Assembly (NCBI RefSeq): GCF_004803755.1
Contig: NZ_CP032311.1
Location: forward strand, 822,501-886,500
Source of the DNA: Pseudomonas sp. DG56-2
GTDB taxonomy: Bacteria > Pseudomonadota > Gammaproteobacteria > Pseudomonadales > Pseudomonadaceae
Length of the DNA stretch: 64,000 nt
Direction of reading: 5' to 3'
Part shown: positions 19,549-29,307 of the stretch, piece after piece
Position numbering within the stretch: the stretch's first letter is position 1
Layout of the letters: every line of letters begins with the position of its first letter
Translations under genes and position numbers: made by a program
The notes under the pieces: model-generated
Told to the model about the DNA's origin: nothing
Databases searched by the model: none
Seen by the model: the letters and a program-made list of their open reading frames with translations, nothing else

Positions 19549-22113
19549 ATGCGAATAGACCGTTTGACCAGCAAGCTACAACTGGCGTTATCTGATTCCC
19601 AATCCCTGGCTGTTGGTATGGACCATCCTGCCATCGAACCTGCGCACCTGCTGCAAGCGTTGATCGATCAGCAAGGAGGTTCGATCAAGCCGTTGCTGAT
19701 GCAGGTGGGCTTTGACGTCAATGGCCTGCGCAAGGCATTGAGCAACGAACTCGACCAACTGCCAAAAATCCAGAACCCTACCGGCGACGTGAACATGTCG
19801 CAGGACCTGGCGCGCCTGCTCAACCAGGCTGACCGCCTGGCCCAGCAGAAGGGCGACCAGTTCATTTCCAGTGAACTGGTGCTGCTCGCCGCCATGGACG
19901 AGAACAGCAAGCTCGGCAAATTGCTGCTGAGCCAGGGCGTAACCAAAAAAGCCCTGGAAAATGCCATCAGCAACCTGCGTGGCGGTGAGGCAGTCAACGA
20001 CCCGAACGCTGAAGAGTCGCGTCAGGCCCTGGACAAGTACACCGTCGACCTGACCAAGCGCGCCGAAGACGGCAAGCTCGATCCTGTGATCGGCCGTGAT
20101 GACGAAATTCGCCGCACCATACAGGTGTTGCAGCGTCGTACCAAAAACAACCCGGTGCTGATCGGTGAGCCTGGTGTGGGTAAAACCGCGATCGCCGAGG
20201 GCCTGGCCCAGCGCATCATTAATGGCGAAGTGCCGGACGGCCTTAAAGGCAAGCGTCTGCTCTCGCTGGATATGGGTGCGTTGATTGCAGGTGCCAAGTT
20301 CCGCGGTGAGTTCGAAGAGCGCCTCAAAGGGTTGCTCAATGAACTGTCCAAACAGGAAGGGCAGATCATTCTGTTCATCGACGAGCTGCATACCATGGTC
20401 GGCGCCGGTAAAGGCGAAGGCTCCATGGACGCTGGCAACATGCTCAAACCCGCCCTGGCGCGGGGTGAGCTGCACTGCGTCGGTGCTACAACCTTGAACG
20501 AGTACCGCCAGTACATCGAAAAAGACGCAGCACTTGAGCGGCGCTTCCAGAAAGTACTGGTCGAGGAGCCGAGCGAGGAAGACACCATCGCCATTCTGCG
20601 TGGCCTCAAGGAGCGTTACGAGGTTCACCACAAGGTGGCGATCACCGACGGTGCAATCATTGCCGCAGCCAAGCTCAGCCATCGTTACATCACCGACCGG
20701 CAATTGCCGGACAAGGCTATCGACCTGGTAGACGAAGCGGCCAGCCGCATTCGTATGGAGATCGACTCCAAGCCTGAAGTGCTCGATCGCCTGGAGCGCC
20801 GTTTGATTCAACTGAAGGTTGAATCTCAGGCACTGAAGAAAGAAGAAGACGAGGCCGCGCTCAAACGTCTGGAAAAACTGACTGAAGAGATTGCCCGTCT
20901 GGAACGTGAGTACGCCGATCTGGAAGAAATCTGGACTTCGGAAAAAGCCGAAGTGCAAGGCTCTGCGCAGATCCAGCAAAAAATCGAACAGTCACGCCAA
21001 GAGCTGGAAACCGCTCGACGCAAAGGCGACCTCAGCCGCATGGCCGAGCTGCAGTACGGGGTTATCCCGGATCTGGAGCGCAGCCTGCAGATGGTCGACC
21101 AGCATGGCAAGGCCGAGAACCAGTTGCTGCGTAACAAGGTAACTGAAGAAGAAATTGCCGAAGTCGTCTCCAAGTGGACCGGTATCCCTGTGTCCAAGAT
21201 GCTTGAAGGCGAGCGGGATAAATTGCTGAAAATGGAAAGCCTGTTGCACGAACGGGTGATCGGGCAGGAAGAAGCCGTGGTTGCGGTTTCCAACGCGGTA
21301 CGGCGTTCGCGTGCCGGGTTGTCCGACCCGAACCGGCCAAGTGGCTCGTTCCTCTTCCTCGGCCCAACCGGGGTAGGTAAGACCGAGCTGTGCAAGGCGC
21401 TGGCCGAGTTTCTGTTCGACACTGAAGAGGCAATGGTGCGTATCGACATGTCCGAGTTCATGGAGAAACATTCCGTGGCTCGCCTGATCGGTGCTCCACC
21501 AGGCTACGTCGGCTACGAGGAAGGTGGTTACCTGACCGAAGCGGTACGGCGCAAGCCTTATGCCGTTGTGCTGCTCGACGAAGTCGAGAAGGCGCATCCG
21601 GATGTGTTCAACGTGTTGCTGCAGGTGCTTGAAGATGGACGCCTGACTGACAGCCACGGTCGCACGGTAGATTTCCGTAATACCGTGATCGTGATGACCT
21701 CCAACCTGGGCTCGTCGCAAATCCAGGAGCTGGTAGGGGATCGCGAAGCGCAACGGGCTGCAGTGATGGATGCGGTGGGTTCACACTTCCGCCCCGAGTT
21801 CATCAACCGGATCGACGAAGTGGTGGTGTTCGAGCCTCTGGGCCGAGATCAGATCGCTGGCATCACTCAGATCCAGCTGGGCCGTCTGCGCAGCCGTCTG
21901 GCTGAGCGCGACCTGAGCCTTGAGCTGAGCGACGAAGCGTTGGATAAACTGATCGCTGTCGGTTACGACCCGGTCTACGGCGCACGGCCTCTGAAACGCG
22001 CCATCCAGCGTTGGATCGAAAACCCGTTGGCGCAGTTGATCCTGGCTGGCAAGTTCCTGCCTGGCACCGGAATCACCGCCAAGGTAGAGGGCGAAGAAAT
22101 CGTCTTTGCCTGA
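19549..22113 (+). CDS. clpB: ATP-dependent disaggregase ClpB
   Basis: 854-residue Hsp100 chaperone. It has an N-domain (about 1-145), AAA-1 with Walker A GEPGVGKT near 205, a coiled-coil M-domain (about 410-520, rich in KEEDE and RREY-like heptads), and AAA-2 with GPTGVGKT near 604. It pulls aggregated proteins apart together with DnaK. AGGAAGG precedes the ATG. It is monocistronic, between a heat-shock promoter and a strong terminator. Confidence 0.98.
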   Translation: MRIDRLTSKLQLALSDSQSLAVGMDHPAIEPAHLLQALIDQQGGSIKPLLMQVGFDVNGLRKALSNELDQLPKIQNPTGDVNMSQDLARLLNQADRLAQQKGDQFISSELVLLAAMDENSKLGKLLLSQGVTKKALENAISNLRGGEAVNDPNAEESRQALDKYTVDLTKRAEDGKLDPVIGRDDEIRRTIQVLQRRTKNNPVLIGEPGVGKTAIAEGLAQRIINGEVPDGLKGKRLLSLDMGALIAGAKFRGEFEERLKGLLNELSKQEGQIILFIDELHTMVGAGKGEGSMDAGNMLKPALARGELHCVGATTLNEYRQYIEKDAALERRFQKVLVEEPSEEDTIAILRGLKERYEVHHKVAITDGAIIAAAKLSHRYITDRQLPDKAIDLVDEAASRIRMEIDSKPEVLDRLERRLIQLKVESQALKKEEDEAALKRLEKLTEEIARLEREYADLEEIWTSEKAEVQGSAQIQQKIEQSRQELETARRKGDLSRMAELQYGVIPDLERSLQMVDQHGKAENQLLRNKVTEEEIAEVVSKWTGIPVSKMLEGERDKLLKMESLLHERVIGQEEAVVAVSNAVRRSRAGLSDPNRPSGSFLFLGPTGVGKTELCKALAEFLFDTEEAMVRIDMSEFMEKHSVARLIGAPPGYVGYEEGGYLTEAVRRKPYAVVLLDEVEKAHPDVFNVLLQVLEDGRLTDSHGRTVDFRNTVIVMTSNLGSSQIQELVGDREAQRAAVMDAVGSHFRPEFINRIDEVVVFEPLGRDQIAGITQIQLGRLRSRLAERDLSLELSDEALDKLIAVGYDPVYGARPLKRAIQRWIENPLAQLILAGKFLPGTGITAKVEGEEIVFA

Positions 22114-22132
22114 TTTTTCGGTGGGTTAAGTT

Positions 22133-22160
22133 AAGGCCTCGATTTCGAGGCCTTTTTTTT
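22133..22160 (+). terminator. clpB terminator
   Basis: AAGGCCTCGA TT TCGAGGCCTT followed by a run of Ts: a perfect 10-bp stem, 19 bases after the stop. Confidence 0.95.
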
Positions 22161-22282
22161 CTTTGCATTTTTTCTCAACTGCTTGTAAAGTGCGCCCCGC
22201 TGTATGTCACCCCGCAGGTTTCCGGCAAAATTGGGAATCTGAAAAAAAGTTGCAAATCAGTAAGTTGAATGCAAATTAAGGG

Positions 22283-22310
22283 TTGACAAGGGTTTTGAAA
22301 GTTGTAGAAT
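22283..22310 (+). promoter_or_regulatory. stable-RNA promoter of the tRNA cluster
   Basis: Consensus TTGACA (22283-22288), a 16-base spacer, TAGAAT (22305-22310), then the G+C-rich discriminator AGCGCGCC. This layout is typical of tRNA/rRNA promoters under stringent control. It lies about 100 bases before tRNA-Asn. Confidence 0.8.
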
Positions 22311-22408
22311 AGCGCGCCTCAGAGACATGAACGCAGCGATGCACAAGGTCGAAGAGTTCGAAGCGGTAGTGATACAGTTTTCGAAATTGCAGTACTTGAA
22401 GTTGTAGT

Positions 22409-22484
22409 TCCGCGATAGCTCAGTCGGTAGAGCAAATGACTGTTAATCATTGGGTCCCAGGTTCGAGTCCTGGTCGCGGAGCCA
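22409..22484 (+). tRNA. tRNA-Asn (GTT)
   Basis: 76 nt with encoded CCA. The anticodon loop CTGTTAA holds GTT, the acceptor stem is TCCGCGA/TCGCGGA, and GGTTCGAGTCC forms the T arm. Confidence 0.97.
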
Positions 22485-22494
22485 AATTTCAAAC

Positions 22495-22571
22495 CGGGGT
22501 ATAGCGCAGTCCGGTAGCGCGCCTGCTTTGGGAGCAGGATGTCAGGAGTTCGAATCCCCTTACCCCGACCA
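22495..22571 (+). tRNA. tRNA-Pro (TGG), copy 1
   Basis: 77 nt with encoded CCA. Acceptor stem CGGGGTA/TACCCCG, anticodon loop TTTGGGA with TGG. Identical to the copy at 22751. Confidence 0.97.
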
Positions 22572-22576
22572 TTTTT

Positions 22577-22652
22577 GGGTCGTTAGCTCAGTTGGTAGAG
22601 CAGTTGGCTTTTAACCAATTGGTCGTAGGTTCGAATCCTACACGACCCACCA
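22577..22652 (+). tRNA. tRNA-Lys (TTT)
   Basis: 76 nt with encoded CCA. Acceptor stem GGGTCGT/ACGACCC, anticodon loop CTTTTAA with TTT. Confidence 0.97.
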
Positions 22653-22715
22653 TTTTCGAATCCGGTTCGCTGGGTTTGGATCTTAAAAGGTTGGAACGCC
22701 ATTAGCGTCCAGCCG

Positions 22716-22748
22716 TAAAAAAGGCGCCTTAATCGGTGCTTTTTTTTT
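22716..22748 (+). terminator. terminator inside the tRNA cluster
   Basis: AAAAAAGGCGCC TTAATC GGTGCTTTTTTT is a stem with two G-U pairs and a long T-run, between tRNA-Lys and the second tRNA-Pro. It suggests partial termination after the first three tRNAs. Confidence 0.75.
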
Positions 22749-22750
22749 AC

Positions 22751-22827
22751 CGGGGTATAGCGCAGTCCGGTAGCGCGCCTGCTTTGGGAGCAGGATGTCA
22801 GGAGTTCGAATCCCCTTACCCCGACCA
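22751..22827 (+). tRNA. tRNA-Pro (TGG), copy 2
   Basis: 77 nt, base-for-base identical to the copy at 22495-22571. It starts 2 bases after a terminator T-run, so it is transcribed by readthrough or was added by duplication. Confidence 0.97.
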
Positions 22828-22836
22828 TATTCAGAG

Positions 22837-22868
22837 AAAAGGGCACCTTGAAAAAGGTGCCCTTTTTT
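22837..22868 (+). terminator. final terminator of the tRNA cluster
   Basis: AAAAGGGCACCTT GAAA AAGGTGCCCTTTTTT: a strong stem and T-run just after the last tRNA. Confidence 0.93.
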
Positions 22869-22927
22869 CGTTTCTGCAGCCCTGAATAATTGCCTGCTAC
22901 TATTTCGCTTTTGCAGGGAGCTGCGCT

Positions 22928-23449
22928 ATGACCCTCAAGGCATCCGTTTACATTGCCACCAGCCTCGATGGCTTCATTGCCCGCGAGAGCGGTGAACTGG
23001 ACTGGCTAATGGTCGCCACCACCTCCAGCGACGACCATGGCTATGCCGCTTACATGGCGTCGGTCGATACCCTGGTGATGGGCCGTAACACCTATGAGAA
23101 AGTCCTCACCTTTGGCGAATGGCCGTATCCGCACAAGCGAGTCGTGGTGCTGAGCAGCACCCTGGGGGCGGCGCAAGGGATTGAAGTTCATCCAGGACCG
23201 ATTGCCGACCTGATAGATCACCTGCGCGACACTGGCGCGAAAAGCCTGTACCTCGATGGTGGTCAGGTTGTGCAGAGCTTTTTGCGTGAGGGGCGGGTAG
23301 ATGAACTGACCATCACCCGCATCCCCGTATTGCTTGGCAGCGGCATTCCGCTGTTTGGAGCACTGAGCAAAGATGTGGCGCTGCAGCACATGCGCAGCAC
23401 CACCTTCGAGAACGGCTTTGTGCAGAGCACCTATCGAGTCATCAAATAG
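22928..23449 (+). CDS. dihydrofolate-reductase-like (RibD C-terminal) family protein
   Basis: 173-residue single-domain protein of the RibD_C/DHFR-like superfamily. Seen are SLDGFIARESGELDW, VMGRNTYEKV and LYLDGGQVVQSFL, and the C-terminal LLGSGIPLF. It probably reduces a pteridine- or pyrimidine-like substrate with NADPH; the substrate cannot be named. AGGGAG precedes the ATG. It stands alone between the tRNAs and the convergent ndh gene. Confidence 0.88.
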   Translation: MTLKASVYIATSLDGFIARESGELDWLMVATTSSDDHGYAAYMASVDTLVMGRNTYEKVLTFGEWPYPHKRVVVLSSTLGAAQGIEVHPGPIADLIDHLRDTGAKSLYLDGGQVVQSFLREGRVDELTITRIPVLLGSGIPLFGALSKDVALQHMRSTTFENGFVQSTYRVIK

Positions 23450-23501
23450 GGCTGCACGCAGCAGCCCCATCGCCAGCAAGACCGGCGCCCACAGGCAGGT
23501 A

Positions 23502-24797
23502 TCAGTGCAGTTTCAGGCGTGGCTCGGTGCCACGGCCAATGCGGCTCCCCAACATCAGCATCAAGGTGCGGAAGGTGCCATACAGCGCCATCTGGTGCAT
23601 GCGATACAGCGACACATAGAACATCCGCGCCAACCACCCTTCAAGCATTACGCTGCCGGTCAAATTGCCCATCAAGTTACCCACCGCCGAGAAGCGCGAC
23701 AGCGATACCAGCGAGCCATAATCACGGTAGGCGTAGGTCGGCAAGGGCTTGCCCTCCAGGCGCGCCTTCAACGACTTGGCCAGCATCGATGCCTGCTGGT
23801 GAGCCGCCTGGGCCCGTGGCGGTACGTTGCGATCGCTACCCGGCTGCGGGCATGCCGCGCAGTCACCGAAGGCAAAGATATCGTCATCCAGGGTTGTTTG
23901 CAGGGTAGGGCGAACCACCAGCTGATTGATCCGGTTAGTCTCCAGGCCATCGATATCCTTGAGGAAGCCCGGCGCCCGAATCCCCGCCGCCCAAACTTTG
24001 AGGCTGGCCGGAATCACATCACCATTGCTGGTTTTAAGCTCGGCCTCGGTTACTTCACTGACCGACGCATTGGTCATGACGGTAACGCCGAGTTTTTCCA
24101 GCGTCTGGTGTACCGGCACACTGATACGTTCCGGCAACGCCGGCAGAACCCGCGGGCCTGCTTCGATCAAGGTGATGTGCATGTCCTTGGGCTGGATACG
24201 GTCCAGGCCATAGGCGGCCAGCTCGTGCGCGGCATGGTGCAACTCGGCGGCCAGCTCGACACCCGTGGCGCCAGCGCCAACAATTGCCACGCTGATGGTT
24301 TCATTCGCCTGATCCCCGGCATGAGCGCGCAGGTAATGGTTGAGCAACTGCTGATGAAAACGTTCGGCCTGTTTACGAGTATCCAGAAACAGGCAGTTCT
24401 GGGCGGCCCCGAGGGTGCCGAAGTCGTTGGTGTTACTGCCTACGGCGATCACCAGCGTGTCATAACCCAAGGTGCGCGCAGGCAGCAGCTCGCGGCCCTC
24501 TTCGTCGAGGGTTGCGGCGAGCTGGATTTGCTTGCTCTCGCGGTCCAGGCCACTCATGCGCCCGAGCTGGAACTGGAAATGATTCCACTTGGCCTGGGCC
24601 ACGTAGTTCAGTTCGTCTTCCGAGGAGTTCAGCGAGCCGGCGGCTACTTCGTGCAGCAACGGCTTCCAGATGTGAGTCAGGTTGGCGTCGACCAGGGTAA
24701 TGCTGGCGCTGCCCTTCTTGCCCAGGGTTTTACCCAGGCGGGTCGCCAGTTCCAGGCCGCCGGCGCCGCCGCCGACAATCACGATACGGTGAGTCAT
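23502..24797 (-). CDS. ndh: type II NADH:quinone oxidoreductase (NDH-2)
   Basis: 431-residue membrane-bound flavoprotein. The FAD fold has VIVGGGAGGLELA (from residue 5), the NADH fold has IVGAGATGVELAAEL (about 170), and AFGDCAACPQ contacts FAD. It passes electrons from NADH to quinone without pumping protons. The C-terminal amphipathic part (LARMFYVSLYRMHQM) is the usual membrane contact. Alternative: another pyridine-nucleotide-disulfide oxidoreductase, but length and motifs fit NDH-2. Confidence 0.92.
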   Translation of the reverse strand: MTHRIVIVGGGAGGLELATRLGKTLGKKGSASITLVDANLTHIWKPLLHEVAAGSLNSSEDELNYVAQAKWNHFQFQLGRMSGLDRESKQIQLAATLDEEGRELLPARTLGYDTLVIAVGSNTNDFGTLGAAQNCLFLDTRKQAERFHQQLLNHYLRAHAGDQANETISVAIVGAGATGVELAAELHHAAHELAAYGLDRIQPKDMHITLIEAGPRVLPALPERISVPVHQTLEKLGVTVMTNASVSEVTEAELKTSNGDVIPASLKVWAAGIRAPGFLKDIDGLETNRINQLVVRPTLQTTLDDDIFAFGDCAACPQPGSDRNVPPRAQAAHQQASMLAKSLKARLEGKPLPTYAYRDYGSLVSLSRFSAVGNLMGNLTGSVMLEGWLARMFYVSLYRMHQMALYGTFRTLMLMLGSRIGRGTEPRLKLH

Positions 24798-24881
24798 GGA
24801 GATATCTCATAAGGTTTACGGAATTCGGGTATTGAGTGATAGGCCGCGCAGGGCGGGCGTAGTGGGCGAGCGCAAGGCAGC

Positions 24882-25055
24882 TCATAGCACCAGGGTACTC
24901 AAAAGGCGGCTCAACAGACCCAGGCCAATCGTCACCAGCACCACCATACAAAGGAGCAGCCAGGGCCTGAAAGGCTTGCGCTCGACTTGATGCTGGGGTG
25001 CTTGCAGGTATTGATCGACACGACGTTGGTCTTCGGGATTCAGGCGGCTGGTCAT
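24882..25055 (-). CDS. DUF3094 family small membrane protein
   Basis: 57-residue protein, too short for most gene callers. It starts MTSRLNPEDQRRVDQYL with GAGG eight bases upstream, and has one hydrophobic helix near the C-terminus (WLLLCMVVLVTIGLGLL). It matches the shape of the DUF3094 family found beside ndh in Pseudomonas. Function unknown. It lies 84 bases upstream of ndh on the same strand, so the two may share a transcript. Confidence 0.8.
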   Translation of the reverse strand: MTSRLNPEDQRRVDQYLQAPQHQVERKPFRPWLLLCMVVLVTIGLGLLSRLLSTLVL

Positions 25056-25221
25056 GAGGGCCTCGTCAGGTAGACGCTGGTGACTGATTGGAAGCTACAG
25101 GTTCACTGTAGTTGTTTGCACAGGACCCAGGGCGCAGTCACGCAGCAGCTTTATGACGAATGATTGCGCTTTGTATCACCGCCGCGCAATTTATGCCATT
25201 GCGCGTTGGCAGGGGGCCATC

Positions 25222-25851
25222 TCAAAGGCTGATACCCACGTCGAAGACAATGCTGCGGCCAAGGTTGCCACGCAAGAAATCGGGCGCATCGGGATGAGCG
25301 AACAACACCCGGGCAAAGGTCGGTCCCACCAGCGAGAGTGAACGCCAGCCCTGGCGAAGGTATTCGGTCGGCGGCGGAAAGTGGCTGTTCAGATCGAGCA
25401 CTTCGCGCTTGAGGCTGGCGAAAGCAATGATGTCCAGTTCGCTCAGATCCAGCCCACGCTCCTGATAGTTATGCGCCTTTTTGCGCAAAGTCGGCGCCAA
25501 ACGCTGCAGTAGCTCCTGGGCACTGATGCGCCGTGGCCGCGCTTCGCGGCGCACCAACTGGCTCAAGGAAAAAGCACTGCGTCGCCGTTGCAGCTCCTCG
25601 CGCCACTCATCATTGAGCCTTCGACCTTCATCGAGCACGAAAAAAACTTCAAACGCTGCATCGCGAAACAGCACGTCGGGCGGCTCTTGCCCAGCAGGGC
25701 TGAAGTCTTCGCTACGGTAAGGAATATTCAACCCTTGCAGCAGGCGTTGGCATACCCAACGCTCACGTTCCCACTTACGGGCATTGGATAAGAACGCATT
25801 GGCTTGTTCGGCCTGAATGGTTAGCAGGCGCAGGTAATCTGAGTCATCCAT
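25222..25851 (-). CDS. DUF1780 family protein (putative nuclease fold)
   Basis: 209-residue soluble protein starting MDDSDYLRLLTIQAE, with RKWERERWVCQRLLQ, PPDVLFRDAAFEVFFVLDEGR and YQERGLDLSELDIIAFASL. This fits DUF1780, a Pseudomonas-centred family. The D...E.F pattern hints at a PD-(D/E)XK nuclease-like fold, which is inference only. The gene is monocistronic. Confidence 0.82.
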   Translation of the reverse strand: MDDSDYLRLLTIQAEQANAFLSNARKWERERWVCQRLLQGLNIPYRSEDFSPAGQEPPDVLFRDAAFEVFFVLDEGRRLNDEWREELQRRRSAFSLSQLVRREARPRRISAQELLQRLAPTLRKKAHNYQERGLDLSELDIIAFASLKREVLDLNSHFPPPTEYLRQGWRSLSLVGPTFARVLFAHPDAPDFLRGNLGRSIVFDVGISL

Positions 25852-25938
25852 GAGGACAAGCTTAGCGTTCTATTGTGTCTTCATGAATAAAGTCTGGCGT
25901 AATCGACTCCCTTGGCAACCATTCACTATAAGGCCGAA

Positions 25939-25961
25939 AGCGACGTCGAAACGTCGCTAGC
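25939..25961 (-). terminator. possible terminator of the permease gene
   Basis: AGCGACGT/ACGTCGCT is a perfect 8-bp stem with a 4-base loop, 18 bases past the permease stop. Read leftward it is followed by only TTTCGG, so the T-run is weak. Confidence 0.5.
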
Positions 25962-25976
25962 TGGTTTCAGTGCTGG

Positions 25977-27491
25977 TCAGTGCACTGGCTCGACACGTTT
26001 TTTACCAAGCGCGGAGCCAGCGACGTGCTCCTCATCGGTGTCCACAATCGGCACCTCTTTACCTTCGCAGTCGTACAACTTGCCCTCGCGGAAAAAATCA
26101 CCCTCGTTGAGACCGGCAATATCGCGATAGCGCAAGGTGCGCTCGCTGGCGGCGACGAACACCGACTGCTGGTCAGAGTTGCCGGCACGCACATGGTTGA
26201 ACAACAGGTTGAGCAGAATGGCCATGATCGCGGCCGAGCTGATGCCCGAGTGGAAAATGGTCTCGAACCACACCGGGAAGTGCTGATAGAAGCTAGGCGC
26301 GGCGATGGGAATCATGCCGAAGCCAATCGAGGTGGCGACGATGATCAGGTTCATGTTGTTGCGATAGTCCACCTGCGCCAACGTACGGATACCACTGGCT
26401 GCAACCGTACCGAACAACACCAGACCGGCACCACCGAGTACAGCAGTGGGAACGGCGGCAACCAGTCGCCCCATCACGGGCAGTAAACCGAGGGTCACCA
26501 GAATCATCCCGGCTGACGCCACCACGTAACGGCTTTTCACACCGGTCACGGCCACCAGGCCAACGTTCTGGGCAAAGGCACTCTGGGTGAAAGAACCTAC
26601 CAGCGGCGCCAGTGCGCTGGAAATCATGTCTGCCCGCAGGCCGTTACCCAGGCGTTTGGAGTCGACCTTGGTGTCGATGATTTCGCCCACGGCGAGAATG
26701 TCTGCCGAGGTCTCGACCATGGTCACGATAATCACGATCAGCATCGACAAGATGGCGGCGATTTGAAATTGCGGCGCGCCAAAGTGCAGAACCTCGGGCA
26801 TTGCTACCCACGGGCCTTGAAGCGCCTGGGAAAAGTCGGCCATGCCCAGGGTCATCGCGGCCAGCGTGCCGATGACAATCGCAAGCAGGATCGACAGGCG
26901 CGAGATGCTGGCGCTGCCCAGCTTGCTCAACAACAGTACGGTGACCAGCGTGAATGCCGCCAGGGAAATGTTCGCCGTGCTGCCAAAGTCTGCGGCCTGG
27001 CTGTTGCCGCCCATGGCCCAGCGCGCCGTAACCGGCATCAGCGTCAGGCCGATGGTGGTGATAACAATGCCCGTCACCAGCGGCGGAAAGAATTTGATGA
27101 TGCGCGAAAACAGCGGCGTAATCAGCAGGCCGATCAACGACGACACGATCACCGCTCCGAACACCACCGACAAACCGCCCGTGCCATCACCGCCAATAAT
27201 CGTGACCATGGTCGCCACGCCGGCGAACGACACGCCCTGAACCAGCGGAAGGCGACAGCCGAAGAAAGGAATACCGAGGGTCTGCAGCAACGTAGCCAAG
27301 CCGCCCGCGAACAGCGAAGCGGCGATCAACAGGCCAACCTCGGCAGAGGAAAGGCCCGCCGCCTGACCGATGATCAAGGGTACCGCAATGATTCCTCCAT
27401 ACATCGTCAGTACATGCTGCAGGCCGTAGGCCAGGTTGGCGCCCACGCCGAGGTTCTCGTCTTCGGGACGAGTTGAAGCAGTAGAAGTCAT
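25977..27491 (-). CDS. nucleobase:cation symporter-2 (xanthine/uracil permease family)
   Basis: 504-residue polytopic inner-membrane protein of the NCS2 family with about 14 hydrophobic segments. YGLQHVLTMYGG near the N-terminus and QNVGLVAVTGVKSRYV are family motifs. It imports xanthine, uric acid or a related base with H+. Its neighbour (27625) deaminates an oxidised guanine, which points to purine uptake and breakdown, but the exact substrate is not visible. Confidence 0.92.
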   Translation of the reverse strand: MTSTASTRPEDENLGVGANLAYGLQHVLTMYGGIIAVPLIIGQAAGLSSAEVGLLIAASLFAGGLATLLQTLGIPFFGCRLPLVQGVSFAGVATMVTIIGGDGTGGLSVVFGAVIVSSLIGLLITPLFSRIIKFFPPLVTGIVITTIGLTLMPVTARWAMGGNSQAADFGSTANISLAAFTLVTVLLLSKLGSASISRLSILLAIVIGTLAAMTLGMADFSQALQGPWVAMPEVLHFGAPQFQIAAILSMLIVIIVTMVETSADILAVGEIIDTKVDSKRLGNGLRADMISSALAPLVGSFTQSAFAQNVGLVAVTGVKSRYVVASAGMILVTLGLLPVMGRLVAAVPTAVLGGAGLVLFGTVAASGIRTLAQVDYRNNMNLIIVATSIGFGMIPIAAPSFYQHFPVWFETIFHSGISSAAIMAILLNLLFNHVRAGNSDQQSVFVAASERTLRYRDIAGLNEGDFFREGKLYDCEGKEVPIVDTDEEHVAGSALGKKRVEPVH

Positions 27492-27584
27492 GGTGAGTAG
27501 CTCGCTTTTGTTATTTTGATGCGTCTAACAGCACGGTTTCAGTCGCAGTCGATGGTTTGCGGGGTGAATCAATTACAGTGGCCG

Positions 27585-27616
27585 AGCCGTTGCACTCCAT
27601 ACGCAGCGCAACGGCT
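27585..27616. other. inverted repeat downstream of the deaminase gene
   Basis: AGCCGTTGC and GCAACGGCT form a 9-bp perfect stem with a 14-base loop, just past the stop of the leftward deaminase gene. No T-run follows. It could be a Rho-dependent 3' end or mRNA stabiliser. Confidence 0.4.
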
Positions 27617-27624
27617 TGAGGGGG

Positions 27625-28983
27625 TTACTCGCCGCTGACCAACTGACGGGCCAGCTGATTGTGGCGCTCCAGCACCAGGGGCAGGTCGACGGTGGTGATG
27701 CGTCCGTCCTTGACCACCACGCGGCCGTTGATCACGCTGGTATCAACGTGCGTGGGGGTGCAGAACACCAGCGCCGCCAGCGGATCGTGAAGCGCGCCGG
27801 CATAGGCCAGGTGGCCCAGGTCGAAAGCGACGAAGTCGGCTACCATGCCTGGGCTCAGCGCACCGATATCATTACGGTTGAGGACCTTGGCGCCGCCCAG
27901 GGTGGCGATCTCCAGCGCTTCGCGTGCGGTCATGGCATCGGGCCCGAAGCCAACGCGTTGCAGCAGCAGGGCCTGGCGTACTTCACCGATCATGCTGGCG
28001 CCATCGTTGGAGGCTGAACCGTCGACGCCGAGGCCAACCGGTACGCCGTGGTCGCGCATCTTGCGAATCGGCGCGATACCCGAGGCCAGGCGCATGTTCG
28101 AGCATGGGCAGTGAGCTACACCGGTGCCGGTGCGGGCGAACAACTCGATACCGTGCTGGTCTAGCTGCACACAGTGGGCGTGCCATACGTCATGGCCGAC
28201 CCAACCCAGGTCCTCGGCGTACTCGGCCGGGGTCATGCCGAATTTCTCGCGGCTGTAGGCGATGTCGTTGACGTTTTCCGCAAGGTGGGTGTGCATCGAC
28301 ACCCCGTAGTTACGCGCCAGCACCGCGGCTTCGCGCATCAAATCACGGCTTACCGAAAACGGCGAGCAGGGCGCCACCACTACGCGCAGCATCGAACCAT
28401 GGCTGGCGTCGTGGTAGTCCTCGATCAGGCGCTGCGACTCCTTGAGAATATCGCTTTCCTTCTCTACTACCGAATCCGGCGGCAGGCCGCCCTGGCTACG
28501 GCCAACGCTCATGCTGCCGCGCGCGGCGTGGAAGCGCATGCCGATTTCCTCGGCGGCATGGATGCTGTCGTCGAGCTTGCAGCCGTTGGGGTAGATATAC
28601 AGGTGGTCGCTGGAGGTGGTGCAACCCGACAGAATCAACTCGGCCATCGCTGTTTGCGTCGACACCGAAATCATCTCCGGCGTCAGTCGTGCCCAGATCG
28701 GGTAGAGGTTGTTCAGCCAATTGAACAGCTCGCCGTCCTGGGCCGCCGGCACCACGCGGGTGAGGCTCTGGTACATGTGGTGGTGGGTGTTGACCAGGCC
28801 TGGAATGACCACTTTGCCGGTCATGTCCAAAATCACATCGGCGTGCTGCGGCAGCTCGTCGCTTGGGCCGACCTGTTTGATTACGTTGTCTTCGATGAAC
28901 ATACCGCCGCGTTTGATTTCGCGGCGCTGGCCATCCATGGTCACCAGAAGTTCGGCGTTCTTGACCAGTAAAGTCTTGGGCAT
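27625..28983 (-). CDS. 8-oxoguanine deaminase-type amidohydrolase
   Basis: 452-residue metal-dependent amidohydrolase (ATZ/TRZ/guanine deaminase superfamily). NTHHHMYQSLTRVVPA carries the HxH metal ligands, MHTHLAENVND and HAHCVQLDQHG the next histidines, and GLGVDGSASND the catalytic aspartate. These match the Pseudomonas 8-oxoguanine deaminase (PA0142 type), which gives uric acid from 8-oxoguanine. AGGAGAGGAA fixes the start at MPKTLLVKNAE. It lies upstream of the permease on the same strand, fitting a purine-salvage unit. Confidence 0.88.
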   Translation of the reverse strand: MPKTLLVKNAELLVTMDGQRREIKRGGMFIEDNVIKQVGPSDELPQHADVILDMTGKVVIPGLVNTHHHMYQSLTRVVPAAQDGELFNWLNNLYPIWARLTPEMISVSTQTAMAELILSGCTTSSDHLYIYPNGCKLDDSIHAAEEIGMRFHAARGSMSVGRSQGGLPPDSVVEKESDILKESQRLIEDYHDASHGSMLRVVVAPCSPFSVSRDLMREAAVLARNYGVSMHTHLAENVNDIAYSREKFGMTPAEYAEDLGWVGHDVWHAHCVQLDQHGIELFARTGTGVAHCPCSNMRLASGIAPIRKMRDHGVPVGLGVDGSASNDGASMIGEVRQALLLQRVGFGPDAMTAREALEIATLGGAKVLNRNDIGALSPGMVADFVAFDLGHLAYAGALHDPLAALVFCTPTHVDTSVINGRVVVKDGRITTVDLPLVLERHNQLARQLVSGE

Positions 28984-29085
28984 GGGGATTCCTCTCCTGT
29001 GGGGAGTCTGGTTTTCAGCTGGATTTTTAATCGGCACCCGATCTGCGACATGAGCAACGCTCGCGGCATCCGGTGCGGTGTCGAA

Positions 29086-29307
29086 TCAGTGAATTGCCTG
29101 GCGCATCAGCAAATAATCGCCCGCCTGGGTATTGCCCTCGATGGGGGCATCAACCAAGGGGTCGAAAAGGCGTTGGGCGGCGTTCTTGGCGAACGAGATA
29201 ATGGCGAACCCATTGCTGAGGCGATTACTGGAGCAAGTATCGCAGTCAGTGGCGTGCGGCATTTGGGAGTGACGCTCGATAAGCTCGAGCTGCTGTGGGT
29301 GTTGCAT
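29086..29307 (-). CDS. possible small conserved hypothetical protein
   Basis: A 73-residue frame with Pseudomonas-like codon use, beginning MQHPQQLELIERHSQ and containing DCDTC and SFAKNAAQRLFDP. A GTG start at 29331 is also possible. No good ribosome binding site and no recognised domain. If it is not a gene, the stretch from 28984 to 29532 holds nothing else I can identify except an A+T-rich patch at 29360-29400. Confidence 0.4.
   Translation of the reverse strand: MQHPQQLELIERHSQMPHATDCDTCSSNRLSNGFAIISFAKNAAQRLFDPLVDAPIEGNTQAGDYLLMRQAIH

Noticed and set aside
19588..20979. 463-residue frame opposite clpB
   Set aside because: Shadow of clpB codon bias; no start signal or domain.
23373..24812. 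479-residue rightward frame opposite ndh
   Set aside because: Antisense to ndh, which has both Rossmann motifs.
26763..27476. Arg/Gln-rich rightward frame opposite the permease
   Set aside because: Typical reverse image of hydrophobic codons of a membrane protein.
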